From Chloroflexota bacterium (GTDB taxonomy: Bacteria; Chloroflexota; Anaerolineae; J102), in NCBI GenBank assembly GCA_013152695.1, contig JAADFV010000280.1, positions 1 to 23,650 of the forward strand: 23,650 nucleotides of DNA. Direction: 5' to 3'. The notes below the pieces were generated by a model. That model searched no databases, had not been told where the DNA came from, and saw only the letters and a program-made list of their open reading frames with translations. This document shows, piece by piece, positions 7,619 through 16,328 of this stretch (position 1 is its first letter; every line of letters begins with the position of its first letter). Position numbers and translations under genes: made by a program.

Positions 7619-7645
7619 CGGGACTGAAACCGTTCCCTCGTCCCG
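7619..7645. terminator. Inverted repeat between convergent genes, possible weak terminator
   Basis: CGGGAC (7619-7624) and GTCCCG (7640-7645) are exact complements across a 15-base loop, in the gap where the rightward pilin-like gene and the leftward flippase-like gene converge. No T-tract follows on either strand, so intrinsic termination is uncertain. Position is the main argument. Confidence 0.3.
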
Positions 7646-7680
7646 CGCTCACCCGTCATCCTGCTCCTTATGAGTCTCTG

Positions 7681-8664
7681 TCAGCGCCGGGCTCGACGCC
7701 AGAGCCACATTCCCCCGATCAATAACGGCACGAATAAAACGGCAGCGTGAAGGAGAAGGGCATAGGCCAAAGCCATTGGCCCCTCGATGCCCACGAGACT
7801 GAGAGCGACGACGGTGAGGGCTTCGAACACGCCTAGCTGGCCCGGGGCCACGGGAATGGTGATGCCACCATAAATGAATACCAGAACCAGGGCGGCATGG
7901 AGGAGGCTGGGAGGAAGGGCCAAAGCCTGGAACAGGAGCAAGTTGGTCAGGATTGCTGTTGCCCACACGGCCAATGACCAGGTGATTAAAGGGGGCAGAC
8001 GCTGCCATTCACGCAGGGCGGTAAGGCCGCTGAGAAGGCGACGCAGGAGTTCTGCCCAACGACCGAAAAAGGGGAAATGCCGACTCAGCGCCATCAGCAG
8101 AGACTCCAAACGGGGTAATGCCATGATCAAAGCCAGCCAGGCAAGGCCTACGGCCAAGGCAAGAGCCAGCATTTGCGCCTGGTTGGTGTGAATGCTGGGA
8201 GGAAGGGCGATCAAGGGGAGTAAGATGGAAACCATCAAACCCAATAAGATGAGATCGATCAGTTTTTCAGCGCCAATGGTCCCCACCGTAGCGGCAGTGC
8301 TGGCGCCGCGATCACGTCCCATGAAATAGGCACGAAAGACATCGCCGCCGCGAAAGGGAAGGACGGAATTTACCAATTGACCGGCCATGAGAATACCCAA
8401 CGTCTGGCGACGGCTGGGGATGGGCTGACTCGTAGGAAACAACAGTCGCCAACGAAAAGTCTTGGCCAGGCCATTGAGGAGGACGCTGAAGAGAGCAGCA
8501 GCCACCCAAAGCGGCTTTGCCTGAGCCAGAGCCTGAACAGTTGCCCGGCCATCGATGTTGTACAATAACAGGGCCAGCAGGGCCAGCGCCAGTACCAAAC
8601 CGACACCGATTCGCCAGGCCCAGCGCCGCCGGTCGAGAGGAAGCAGAGAGCTGGAGTTATTCAT
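7681..8664 (-). CDS. UPF0104/LPG-synthase-TM-like integral membrane protein (flippase-like domain)
   Basis: This protein has 327 residues with roughly seven to nine hydrophobic segments. It matches the lysylphosphatidylglycerol-synthase transmembrane/UPF0104 group: KTFRWRLLF after the second membrane segment, GQLVNSVLPFRGGDVFRAYFM, then GTIGAEKLIDLILLG, and a late PVAPGQLGVFEA motif. MprF-type proteins use this domain to synthesise or flip lipids, and stand-alone members are often near polysaccharide genes and proposed to move lipid-linked substrates. The soluble aminoacyl-transferase domain of MprF is absent. The ATG overlaps the preceding glycoside hydrolase gene by 8 bases, so it is the last gene of the glycan cassette. 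The substrate is unknown. Confidence 0.8.
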   Translation of the reverse strand: MNNSSSLLPLDRRRWAWRIGVGLVLALALLALLLYNIDGRATVQALAQAKPLWVAAALFSVLLNGLAKTFRWRLLFPTSQPIPSRRQTLGILMAGQLVNSVLPFRGGDVFRAYFMGRDRGASTAATVGTIGAEKLIDLILLGLMVSILLPLIALPPSIHTNQAQMLALALAVGLAWLALIMALPRLESLLMALSRHFPFFGRWAELLRRLLSGLTALREWQRLPPLITWSLAVWATAILTNLLLFQALALPPSLLHAALVLVFIYGGITIPVAPGQLGVFEALTVVALSLVGIEGPMALAYALLLHAAVLFVPLLIGGMWLWRRARR

Positions 8665-10060
8665 AGCTCTGCTCCAGAGCGGGTCGTATCCAGATCACGA
8701 CAGGATCGGAAGTAAGTTGCAAGGTGATACGCTGATCGATGATGCCGTCAGCATCCTGTTCTGAGCCATCACGCACCCTTTGTGCCTGATTGTTGCGATC
8801 GACCAACCACAGCTCGCTCACAAGGAGGGTTATGTCGACGGTTGCTCCTTCACTCCAGGCGACGATCGCCTCCTGTTTTTTGTGCTGAAAGCGGTAAGCG
8901 CGAGCCGGAGCCGGCACTTCAACCTCGCCCAAATATTCCCCACCCTGTAAGGCCGGTAGTACAGCCTTGAAGGCAAAATAACCCGGTTCTGGATGCAGAT
9001 TGGCGCGCAATAAGCCATACGAATAGGGTTCTTCGGGTTTGTCCACCGCCGTAAACCAGATGATCGGAGCAAGACCGGCAATACGAGCGCGAGTGAGAGC
9101 GGGAGCGACAAAGCGTGCAGTCTCGTCCTCGCTGTAGGGCAAGGAATCAGTATCAGGCCCACGCGTGGGACGACCGATTTCGGTAAGAGCCAGGGGCTTG
9201 TCCAGGCCATAACGGGCCAACTCAGAACGCAAATAAGCTGCTTTTCCGGCTACACCGGGCCCGAAGGGATTCCAACGCTCGGCAAAAGCAGGATAGTAAT
9301 GAAAGGCAAAGATGTCGAAATAAGGGCCGGCGCCGGCGGCCAGGGCATCATCGAGAAAAGCTGGGTCGAAACGGCCCCCTTCGTCGACGAAAAAGTCGTA
9401 AGAAATGCCCCCGAAGAGAACTATAGCCTCGGGGTCGGCTGCCTTGATTGCCTCGTAGGCGAGACGAAGCGACTCGGCATAAGCAGCACCACGGCCGCCA
9501 AAGCAATAGCCCTGGGCGCCAAACATGCTATCAGGCTCGTTGTAAATCTCCCATAAACGCACAGAATAGGGCGGTTGGCTATAACGCTGCACTAAATCCC
9601 GCAGAAAACGCTGGAAATCGGCCTGATTAGGAGAATAGATAGGGCCGCAAAACGTATCCGAAGCCCAGGTGGCGTTACCGCCAAGGAGGAAAATAACATC
9701 TAGTCCCCCGCTACGGGCTGCCAACAAGCGCTCGTCGGTCTCCTGCCAGTGATAGGTTGGGGGGTCGGTAAGCTCAGGCTCGATATCATCCCAACTGAAC
9801 CAGGAGCGAGCCCAGCGAGCACCTGCAGCCATCATTTTATCGACCGCAGGACTGAAAATGTCATCACTGGGGTAAAGATAGACGCCGATGGTTGTGCTCG
9901 TGAGATCGGCTTTGCCGATCGCCACCGGCTCTCGCGCTGGTAAAGGCCCCACTTTGCCGCAGCTTGCAAGCAAAATGAGACAAAATCCACCCAAAAGTAT
10001 CTGACCAAAGCGGAGGGTAATCGTGTGCATCAGTCGAGGTGAGAAGATTTCCCACATCAT
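8657..10060 (-). CDS. Lipoprotein with clan GH-A glycoside hydrolase fold
   Basis: The 467-residue protein begins with a hydrophobic signal ending in the lipobox LASC (cysteine 34), predicting a lipid-anchored extracytoplasmic protein. A TIM-barrel pattern follows: WARSWFSWDDIEP, then WEIYNEPD with the likely acid/base glutamate E175 after the fourth strand, FDIFAFHYYP, and ALTEIGRPT with the likely nucleophile E294. A beta-rich C-terminal tail follows. This fits clan GH-A families such as GH5, GH39 or GH10-like enzymes; the exact family and substrate are undetermined. The ATG at 10060 shares its A with the TGA of the upstream gene. ATGs at 10069 and 10030 are alternatives, the latter giving a shorter, more typical signal. 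It probably trims or remodels the glycan made by the surrounding genes. Confidence 0.78.
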   Translation of the reverse strand: MMWEIFSPRLMHTITLRFGQILLGGFCLILLASCGKVGPLPAREPVAIGKADLTSTTIGVYLYPSDDIFSPAVDKMMAAGARWARSWFSWDDIEPELTDPPTYHWQETDERLLAARSGGLDVIFLLGGNATWASDTFCGPIYSPNQADFQRFLRDLVQRYSQPPYSVRLWEIYNEPDSMFGAQGYCFGGRGAAYAESLRLAYEAIKAADPEAIVLFGGISYDFFVDEGGRFDPAFLDDALAAGAGPYFDIFAFHYYPAFAERWNPFGPGVAGKAAYLRSELARYGLDKPLALTEIGRPTRGPDTDSLPYSEDETARFVAPALTRARIAGLAPIIWFTAVDKPEEPYSYGLLRANLHPEPGYFAFKAVLPALQGGEYLGEVEVPAPARAYRFQHKKQEAIVAWSEGATVDITLLVSELWLVDRNNQAQRVRDGSEQDADGIIDQRITLQLTSDPVVIWIRPALEQSYE

Positions 10061-11598
10061 CAGGGACATACATCGAGAGGAAAGGCCGTCTCGAGGCTCC
10101 AGAGGGTAAATCGTGAAGGTGTGGGTAGAGGAGGAGGGGCGGAGAGAGGCTCAGGGCGTCGTTGATAGCGATAAATCACCGCCCCCGATTCTTCCTGCCT
10201 TTCTAGCCTCTGATATTCGCTAAAAAAGATGGGCGGCAGAAGATCGAGCAAATGGCGGTAGGGCCCTTCTGACATGACCAGCCACAATTCCTGTCCGGGC
10301 GAGGGTTGTGTCGACGGTAGATTGGGCAAGTTCCGGCTGAGAAGAGGGTACCAATTCAGACCCTGCCCCGATTGTTTGCGCATTTGCCGGTCATAATAAT
10401 CGACCGGTGTTACGGCCCACTCGTCTACCCAGACCGGTGCTTCCTGGGCACGGATCGCCAGTTCGTGCAAGAGTGGACGCCAGGGCTCACGTTGGGGCAT
10501 GGGCAAAATAAATAGCGCAAAAATAAAGGTAGCCACGACCGTGCCCACGGCCAAAGAACGAGGTAATCGCAACATAGCATAGGCGGTTACCAGGGTCAAA
10601 TAAGGCAGCAGTGTCAGAAGCTGCCGTTTGAACGAATACATGCGGGGAATCGCCATGAACAGCAACAAGGCAAACCAGCCCAATAACACAAGGATAGCTA
10701 ACCACTTTTGATCCCGCAGACGATAAAGACGTTTCGGCCACTGCCAGGCAAGTGCCAGCGCTACCACGACAATACTGATGCCACTGATACGCAGTAATGT
10801 CGTCGCCTGGCCAGGTGTTAGATTCAAACCCAGGCGATCCAATTGTACGGCCAGGGTAAATGCCTGGAAACTGCTCGCCAGGGCTGAGCGATGGGCAGCA
10901 TCGATCCACAAAAGGTAGGCAGCGGCCAGGGCGATGATCTGGTAGCTGAGCCATCGTAAGGGACGAGGATGGCCGCTCGCCAGCCACAGCATTTGTACGG
11001 CAAGAAGGGGGAAAAAGGTTGTGTAGTCCACCCCCAAACCCATGATGACAACACCGACATACAACAACCCCCAGGGCAATTCTCTCTCCGGCTGCTCCTT
11101 GAGACCGTTTCCAGTTTGAATCCAGCGCCAGCCTACAAGAACGATCAGCAGGCCCATCACCTCGGCTAAAGTATACATGCGAGCTTCCCCTGCATACCAC
11201 AGTTGCAAGGGATGGAGTGCCAGCAGGATGGCGGCGAGTAAAGCTACGGCGCCAAGGCGAAGCCGTTTGCCCAGGTAATAAGTGAAGGCAATGGCCAACA
11301 CCGATGCTGCCAGTGAAGGCCAGCGCACCCACCACTCCTGTTCTCCTAGAGAGAGCCAGCCCTTGAGCATCACATAATAAAGCGGCGGATGAGGATCGCA
11401 AAGTTGTCTGAGGAGCTGGGATAGAGGCCAGCGCGCAAACCACACACTGGTTGCTTCATCCCCCCAAAAGGATGATCCAAAACGCAGCAGGGGCAGACTA
11501 AATCCCAGCCCCAGTGCGGCCAACAGAAGGTAGCGGGAACGGCGGTAGAGGATAGTAATGAGGTTAGAGCCAGTAGAAGGGATAAAGGAGGAAGACAA
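10060..11598 (-). CDS. GT39/ArnT-like GT-C membrane glycosyltransferase
   Basis: This is a multi-pass protein with the GT-C signature in the first outside loop (FWGDEATSVW, then DPHPPLYYVMLKGW) and YAGEARMYTLAEVMGL further on, as in PMT/ArnT-type dolichyl- or undecaprenyl-phosphate-sugar transferases. About ten or more hydrophobic segments precede a soluble C-terminal part. The start is unclear. The only in-frame ATG (11679) lies 116 bases inside the preceding gene and its extra residues look like out-of-frame translation. A TTG at 11598 (512 residues, 35-base overlap), a TTG at 11523, or a rare ATT near 11559 are alternatives. I give the 11598 version without strong evidence. It is coupled to the downstream hydrolase gene through TGATG. 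Confidence 0.8.
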   Translation of the reverse strand: MSSSFIPSTGSNLITILYRRSRYLLLAALGLGFSLPLLRFGSSFWGDEATSVWFARWPLSQLLRQLCDPHPPLYYVMLKGWLSLGEQEWWVRWPSLAASVLAIAFTYYLGKRLRLGAVALLAAILLALHPLQLWYAGEARMYTLAEVMGLLIVLVGWRWIQTGNGLKEQPERELPWGLLYVGVVIMGLGVDYTTFFPLLAVQMLWLASGHPRPLRWLSYQIIALAAAYLLWIDAAHRSALASSFQAFTLAVQLDRLGLNLTPGQATTLLRISGISIVVVALALAWQWPKRLYRLRDQKWLAILVLLGWFALLLFMAIPRMYSFKRQLLTLLPYLTLVTAYAMLRLPRSLAVGTVVATFIFALFILPMPQREPWRPLLHELAIRAQEAPVWVDEWAVTPVDYYDRQMRKQSGQGLNWYPLLSRNLPNLPSTQPSPGQELWLVMSEGPYRHLLDLLPPIFFSEYQRLERQEESGAVIYRYQRRPEPLSAPPPLPTPSRFTLWSLETAFPLDVCP

Positions 11599-13267
11599 GG
11601 ACGTAAATATTGAAGAAAAGGAGCAGGATGATAAAGGTGGGTAAGGCCCAGTGACGGCCACGGCCGCCCAGGGTAACACGAATACCGAGGAGCAAAGGGA
11701 GGATAAAAGCCATCAAAGCGGGGTAAATATAGCGCGCCTGAGGCAAAGAACCATCTTTATATAGCTCATAAACGATATCTTTGCCAAAAGTGAGGGCAAA
11801 CTGAGCCAGGAACAGCAAGAGAAGCAAGAATAATGCCTGGCGCTGCCATCCCTGCAAGCGCCGACTAAATATCTGTGCAAAGCCAATCACGACGAAGATT
11901 AAGGCTGCAACCGTGAGAATGGCTCCGATAAGATAAAATGGTTCCGGTAGCGGTACCCGCATCCAACCAAACCAGCCAATAAAAGTACGAAGCAGGCCTT
12001 GGAGTGAGTCTCCCAAAGGAGCGGCAGCGATCTTTTGCCAGATGGCACCCGATGCGATCGATGAAAGGAAAGATTGCGGGATCCAGTTCCGAACCGTGCC
12101 TTTGATCATGAGAAAGGCGGCGGTAATTAGAGCTACCGACAGGAGGCTAGCGATGAGCAGGGCCAGAAGGTGCCGCCACGAGCGATCATGTCGTACTTTG
12201 CCCGCTGCCCACAGGGGAATAGCAAGGAGTAGTACCAGCACACTGAAGCCACTCCGTTTGGTCACCAGGGTAAGAAGGATCAGGGTGAAAAACCACAGAA
12301 GTGTTCGTGGTTGGGGGCCGGAGCGGAGCAAACGAATGGCCCAAAAAACGCTCCAAATCACCAGGGTTTCAACCAGAGGATCGTTGTTCACGGCGGCGTG
12401 AGCAGCCAGGTGCGAGGGCCACAGCGCCGCCATAGCAAGAGCAGAGATGGCCAGCTTGGGCCATTGGGGGAAGAACTCACGCGCGGTACGGTAAACACCC
12501 CATAAGCTGAGCCCGAACAGGAGGACACTGAGAAAGCGTAGCCGCATCAGAGCCGCGGTCAAAGGAAAGTTTTGTCCCCAGCTATGGAGTAAATCGCCGG
12601 CAATGATGTAGTAGAGAGGGAGCTGGAAAAAGGCGCGGGAATAGAGCAATCCCCAAATCTCGACAAAAGAGTCGGGGAGTTGCTGGGGATCCCAGCCAAC
12701 AAGAGAGTAGCCGTACCACCAAAAGGCATTGTTCTCCATGGCCTGAATGATCTCGTGTTCCCAATCGAGAACGAGGTCTGGATTGTAGACCACCGGCTTG
12801 CCGAGGCGGGCAACATGCATGACAACTTCAAAATGACGGGGCTCATCAGGCTGCATCCAGGGACGAACGACTAATACGTACATGCTCGCCAGCACAATCC
12901 CCAACAGCCAGATACCCACAACCAGCGGTCGCTCACTCGCCCACCACTTTTGCCAGGCAGCACGGAAATCATCATCATGGCCGCGGGCACGGTAGTGTGC
13001 CCACCAGGCCTGAGCGGTGAAGACCAGGGCCAAAACCAGCCACAAAAGCGCCTGCCAGCCCGGTAGGTCTACCAGCAGAAATTGGCCAAGAGAGAACAGC
13101 GCCAGTCCACTGCTATAAATCCATTCGAACCGGGCCTCAGCCAAAACCCGACGCAGAGGAACCCGGCGCAGCAAGGCTTCGTACCAGGCATAACTTACCG
13201 TGGCCACGACGATGGCCATACCTGCTACCCACATGGCATTGTTGAAGAGGGAAAGCCAATCAATCAT
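11564..13267 (-). CDS. DUF2142-like GT-C membrane protein with extra N-terminal membrane module
   Basis: The protein has 567 residues and is very hydrophobic. Residues 1-95 form an N-terminal module with about three membrane segments, followed by a hydrophilic linker (95-112). From about residue 115 the protein resembles DUF2142/GT-C family members: a membrane helix, then MQPDEPRHFEV with the characteristic acidic pair D141-E142 in the first outside loop, many further membrane segments, and a QARYIYPALMAF motif near the C-terminus. Such proteins are predicted polyprenyl-phosphate-sugar-dependent glycosyltransferases, but most are uncharacterised. The ATG overlaps the stop of the ligase-like gene by four bases (ATGA). 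The N-terminal module is longer than expected and may be a fused separate protein. Confidence 0.72.
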   Translation of the reverse strand: MIDWLSLFNNAMWVAGMAIVVATVSYAWYEALLRRVPLRRVLAEARFEWIYSSGLALFSLGQFLLVDLPGWQALLWLVLALVFTAQAWWAHYRARGHDDDFRAAWQKWWASERPLVVGIWLLGIVLASMYVLVVRPWMQPDEPRHFEVVMHVARLGKPVVYNPDLVLDWEHEIIQAMENNAFWWYGYSLVGWDPQQLPDSFVEIWGLLYSRAFFQLPLYYIIAGDLLHSWGQNFPLTAALMRLRFLSVLLFGLSLWGVYRTAREFFPQWPKLAISALAMAALWPSHLAAHAAVNNDPLVETLVIWSVFWAIRLLRSGPQPRTLLWFFTLILLTLVTKRSGFSVLVLLLAIPLWAAGKVRHDRSWRHLLALLIASLLSVALITAAFLMIKGTVRNWIPQSFLSSIASGAIWQKIAAAPLGDSLQGLLRTFIGWFGWMRVPLPEPFYLIGAILTVAALIFVVIGFAQIFSRRLQGWQRQALFLLLLLFLAQFALTFGKDIVYELYKDGSLPQARYIYPALMAFILPLLLGIRVTLGGRGRHWALPTFIILLLFFNIYVLVFLLYPFYWL

Positions 13268-14550
13268 AGTCGCCTTGCCGATTTTGAGGTACGCACAAAC
13301 AGGCCGAGAGCAATGGCCAGGGCAACAAAAAGCCAGGGGAGAAATGAGGGTTTAGTGCCCCAGAGGGGTACATCCATGAGGCCATGCACGAACATTGCCG
13401 TGAGGCCGGCAGCCGTTCCTGCCGCCAGGGTCCAGGGCAGGGCCAACGTTTTCTGACGTAGGACTTGTGCCAGCATGACAAAGACGTTGATATACAAGGC
13501 CAGCCAGGCAATCAACCCCAGAAAACCGAGATCGATACCCACCTGCAGAAAGATGTTGTGAGCATGCCCCATGGGCGTGCCTGGTGCGATCAACGAAGTG
13601 GGACAGAGAAGCGGCATGAGACGATCAAAGGTACCGATGCCAATGCCGGTCAAAGAAAAATCACTAAGCAAACAGATGCCCCGGCTCCATAACTCCACAC
13701 GCCCTTCGAGACCGTACAAAGCAGCGCCAGAATTGACACCAATTTGATCGAAAATCATGCCGATACCGCCGCGACTAAGAACAAACAGGGCCGGAATTAG
13801 CAAAAGTGGTAGGATGTACGTGAAGCGACGCCAACGCAAAGCCAATAAAAGCACTGTGGCGACTGCAGCACCGAGGTAAGCACCGCGGCTCTGAGTCAAC
13901 AAGAGGACGAATGCCGCGGCGATGGCTGCGAGCAGCAGAAGGGGTGGCAACCAGCGCCGTTGCGTCCAGTCCCAACGCAGGCCCAGAGCCAGAAACAGGG
14001 GGTAGATCACGGCCATGGTGCCGCCCATACGGTTGAGATTGACGTCGCCGGGTGTCAATTCCGCGAGACGCTCCAACCAGGGGAACAAAGAATTCGCACC
14101 AAAAAGCTTGGCCGAAGTGAGCTCACTTAGAAACGGCGCCACCACGATTAAACCCAGGCCAAACAACAACAATCCCCAGGCAATCCACTCAGGATGATAG
14201 GCAATCGGTGGCCAGTTGATTATGGCTGCATAGAGGCTGAGCCCAAAAGCCAGGTAACCAAGCGCCTCCCACGACATAGCTTTGTCGGTTGACACCCAGA
14301 AATTAACTGGAAGCCAGGCCAAGATGAGAAGGATGGGGAGATCGATGGGGGTCGGGCGAGAAAACCGCCCATACGCCAGCCAACGCCAGCCCCAACCGAG
14401 CCCAAGCATAAGAATAAACCAGGGACGCCATGCCTCCAGGTAAAATGTTACCGAATCCGGGGCAAAACGCGCGGGCAAAAGCAGTAATGCACCCCATATC
14501 AGCACCCAGAAAGGTTCAATCCAGGCGATGCGGCGAAAGGTTTTTCTCAT
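13264..14550 (-). CDS. O-antigen ligase/Wzy-like polysaccharide polymerase or ligase
   Basis: The 428-residue protein has around ten to twelve membrane segments. It shows the Wzy_C/O-antigen-ligase landmarks: LTQSRGAYLGAAVA (about 218-230), an outside-loop GRVELWSRGI (283-292), and GHAHNIFLQVGIDLGFLG (328-345) with the conserved histidine before the asparagine. WaaL-type members transfer polysaccharide from undecaprenyl diphosphate to an acceptor, while Wzy-type members polymerise repeat units; sequence alone does not separate them. It is the first gene of the glycan cassette and overlaps the next gene by four bases. No clear Shine-Dalgarno sequence precedes the ATG. A perfect minus-strand TATAAT lies about 55 bases upstream. 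Confidence 0.85.
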   Translation of the reverse strand: MRKTFRRIAWIEPFWVLIWGALLLLPARFAPDSVTFYLEAWRPWFILMLGLGWGWRWLAYGRFSRPTPIDLPILLILAWLPVNFWVSTDKAMSWEALGYLAFGLSLYAAIINWPPIAYHPEWIAWGLLLFGLGLIVVAPFLSELTSAKLFGANSLFPWLERLAELTPGDVNLNRMGGTMAVIYPLFLALGLRWDWTQRRWLPPLLLLAAIAAAFVLLLTQSRGAYLGAAVATVLLLALRWRRFTYILPLLLIPALFVLSRGGIGMIFDQIGVNSGAALYGLEGRVELWSRGICLLSDFSLTGIGIGTFDRLMPLLCPTSLIAPGTPMGHAHNIFLQVGIDLGFLGLIAWLALYINVFVMLAQVLRQKTLALPWTLAAGTAAGLTAMFVHGLMDVPLWGTKPSFLPWLFVALAIALGLFVRTSKSARRL

Positions 14551-14604
14551 GCAAAATAAGGGGAAAATGGTGATAGGCAGGATTGAGGGGTGACATTAGC
14601 GCTG

Positions 14605-14634
14605 ATTATAACCGCAAGTGCAGATCAGGGGGAA
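14605..14634 (-). promoter_or_regulatory. Candidate promoter of the glycan cassette
   Basis: On the minus strand 14610-14605 reads TATAAT, a perfect -10 hexamer, about 55 bases upstream of the O-antigen-ligase-like start. The best -35 match, TTCCCC at 14634-14629 with an 18-base spacer, is poor. An activator or an extended element may compensate. Confidence 0.4.
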
Positions 14635-14662
14635 ATGAGAGGATATTGTTGATTCGGAGATG

Positions 14663-14678
14663 AGGCGCTAAGTCGCCT
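14663..14678 (-). terminator. Small hairpin after the FAD oxidoreductase gene, weak terminator candidate
   Basis: AGGCG (14663-14667) and CGCCT (14674-14678) pair across six bases just past the stop of the leftward oxidoreductase gene and before the glycan cassette promoter. There is no T-tract, so it may not stop transcription efficiently. Confidence 0.25.
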
Positions 14679-14685
14679 TCTGCCT

Positions 14686-16314
14686 CTAAACTAACTTGCG
14701 CCCGCGCGCAATGCGTTCCTGTAAATGCTGCGGCCACTGCGACACGTCTTCGGCGGGATAAATGCGCAAGGGAGGACCCTGCATCTGCAAAAGGTCCCGC
14801 CTTCGGCAGTTCAGTATTTTCCGTGCAGCTTCCAGGCCTGAAGCTGTCACTCCTGCGACGCCGTGACTGAGGGTACTTGCCCCCACCATCAACAGACCAC
14901 TAATCTCTGTCTGAATGCGAAAGGCCCCCGGACCTACCTGAGACGGAGTCTTAGCGATGCCATAAAGGTTACCACGCGTGGCATTGATGAAATGCTCGTT
15001 GGTCAAGGGGGTGGCCAGGTTCCAGAAAACAACATGCTGGCTGATCCCCGGCACCCGTTTGTCCAGTGCCCTGAACATCCGCCAGGCCAAGTCCTCCTTG
15101 AGCGCTTCGTACTCTGCCGGCCGCTGTGGCATCTGCGCCCATTTTTCAAAAGCATCATACGAGACAAAGGTAAAAGCCTCGCAAGTATGATGCCCATGAT
15201 GCATCTTGGACGGATCTTTAAGGGTGGTTACCGTGAGAAACATGGATGGGGGTTGCTCTGCTGTAAGGACGTAGTCACTTTGCCCTAAACGATAAAGCTG
15301 ATCTACGTCTTCGTGGTCATAAAGCCAAAAGTTTCCAGAATCCAGGCCTGCTGCCCGCAAGTCCATGTCCACGGCAAAGAACAGGCTCAGGGCCGACAAC
15401 GAATAGCGAGCACGTTTCAATTTATGCTGTAGACGGTTGCTCAGTTGCTCGCGATCGAGTAGCTTTTCGAACGTCACCCAGGGATCGGCGTTGCTGATGA
15501 CATAGCGACTGCGTACTTCGCTCCCGTCTGCCAGGCGTACGCCCAGCGCCCGGCCATTTTCTACCAAAATTGCACTTACAGGGGTGCTTAGGCGGATCTC
15601 ACCACCGGCCCGTTTTAAGGCACGGACAAAGGCACGGGGAATAGCAAAACCACCTCCGCGCGGAAAATATCCACCCTGGAAATAGTGACTGACAACGCCG
15701 GCATGAACCAGAGCCGAAACCTGCGAAGGTGGCAAACCATGATCCCCCGATTGTCCCGCCAATATGGCTTGCAGTAAGGGATCAGAAACGAAGTTTGAGA
15801 TCAGATCGAGCCCACTTCGCCTGTACCATTGCAGGACAGAAAGGGCCCCACCCGCGGCGCCTACCGCATCCCCTAGCCCTTGCACCTGGCCCAAGCGTCC
15901 TACATTGGCCATCAAACGGCTCACAGCCGCCAAATACGCTTCGATACCGGCGGCTTCGTGAGGAAATCGCTGTTTCAAACGCTCGGCAAAGCGCTCCTTG
16001 CCCTTGGGGATATCAAAACGCTCCTCGCCTATGAGAATATGGTCGAAGCCATCGGGATTGAGCTCGCAAAATTCCAGATCTTGGGATACACCCAGGCCCT
16101 CGTACACACGCCGCAGGCTTCCCCCTGGATGCAGCTCGCCGACATAGTGCACGCCAGGACTGAAACGATAACCTTGGAGGGTAAATGACTGGGTCCAGCC
16201 ACCTGGTATCTCGTGCTGTTCCGCCACCAATACGCGCAGCCCAGCTTGGGCCAGGGGTACTGCCGCAGCAAGACCTCCTGCACCCGAGCCGATGACGACG
16301 ACATCATAATCCAT
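14686..16314 (-). CDS. FAD-dependent oxidoreductase, retinol saturase/carotenoid isomerase family
   Basis: The protein has 542 residues. It opens with a Rossmann dinucleotide motif GSGAGG (9-14), a ribose-binding glutamate at about residue 32, and the PGGWTQSF and YRFSPGVHYVGE segments typical of the phytoene-desaturase-like RetSat/CrtISO branch. The C-terminus has the GLLMVGASTLSHGVAGVTASGLEAA flavin-contact motif. Members saturate, desaturate or isomerise polyene lipids using FAD. With no carotenoid genes nearby, the substrate cannot be named. The ATG at 16314 is fixed by AAGGAG eight bases upstream; an in-frame TTG at 16344 is less likely. It is a single-gene unit between the fatty-acid operon and the glycan cassette. 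Confidence 0.82.
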   Translation of the reverse strand: MDYDVVVIGSGAGGLAAAVPLAQAGLRVLVAEQHEIPGGWTQSFTLQGYRFSPGVHYVGELHPGGSLRRVYEGLGVSQDLEFCELNPDGFDHILIGEERFDIPKGKERFAERLKQRFPHEAAGIEAYLAAVSRLMANVGRLGQVQGLGDAVGAAGGALSVLQWYRRSGLDLISNFVSDPLLQAILAGQSGDHGLPPSQVSALVHAGVVSHYFQGGYFPRGGGFAIPRAFVRALKRAGGEIRLSTPVSAILVENGRALGVRLADGSEVRSRYVISNADPWVTFEKLLDREQLSNRLQHKLKRARYSLSALSLFFAVDMDLRAAGLDSGNFWLYDHEDVDQLYRLGQSDYVLTAEQPPSMFLTVTTLKDPSKMHHGHHTCEAFTFVSYDAFEKWAQMPQRPAEYEALKEDLAWRMFRALDKRVPGISQHVVFWNLATPLTNEHFINATRGNLYGIAKTPSQVGPGAFRIQTEISGLLMVGASTLSHGVAGVTASGLEAARKILNCRRRDLLQMQGPPLRIYPAEDVSQWPQHLQERIARGRKLV

Positions 16315-16322
16315 AGCTTGTT

Positions 16323-16328
16323 CTCCTT
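16323..16328 (-). promoter_or_regulatory. Ribosome binding site fixing the FAD oxidoreductase start
   Basis: On the minus strand this reads AAGGAG, eight bases before the ATG at 16314. It excludes the longer TTG-initiated version that would begin at 16344, upstream of this site. Confidence 0.75.

Noticed and set aside
10487..11443. 318-codon minus-strand frame inside the GT39-like gene
   Set aside because: It is an alternative frame within a gene whose own frame shows clear GT-C motifs and membrane helices. The alternative translation is a patchwork without hydrophobic segments.
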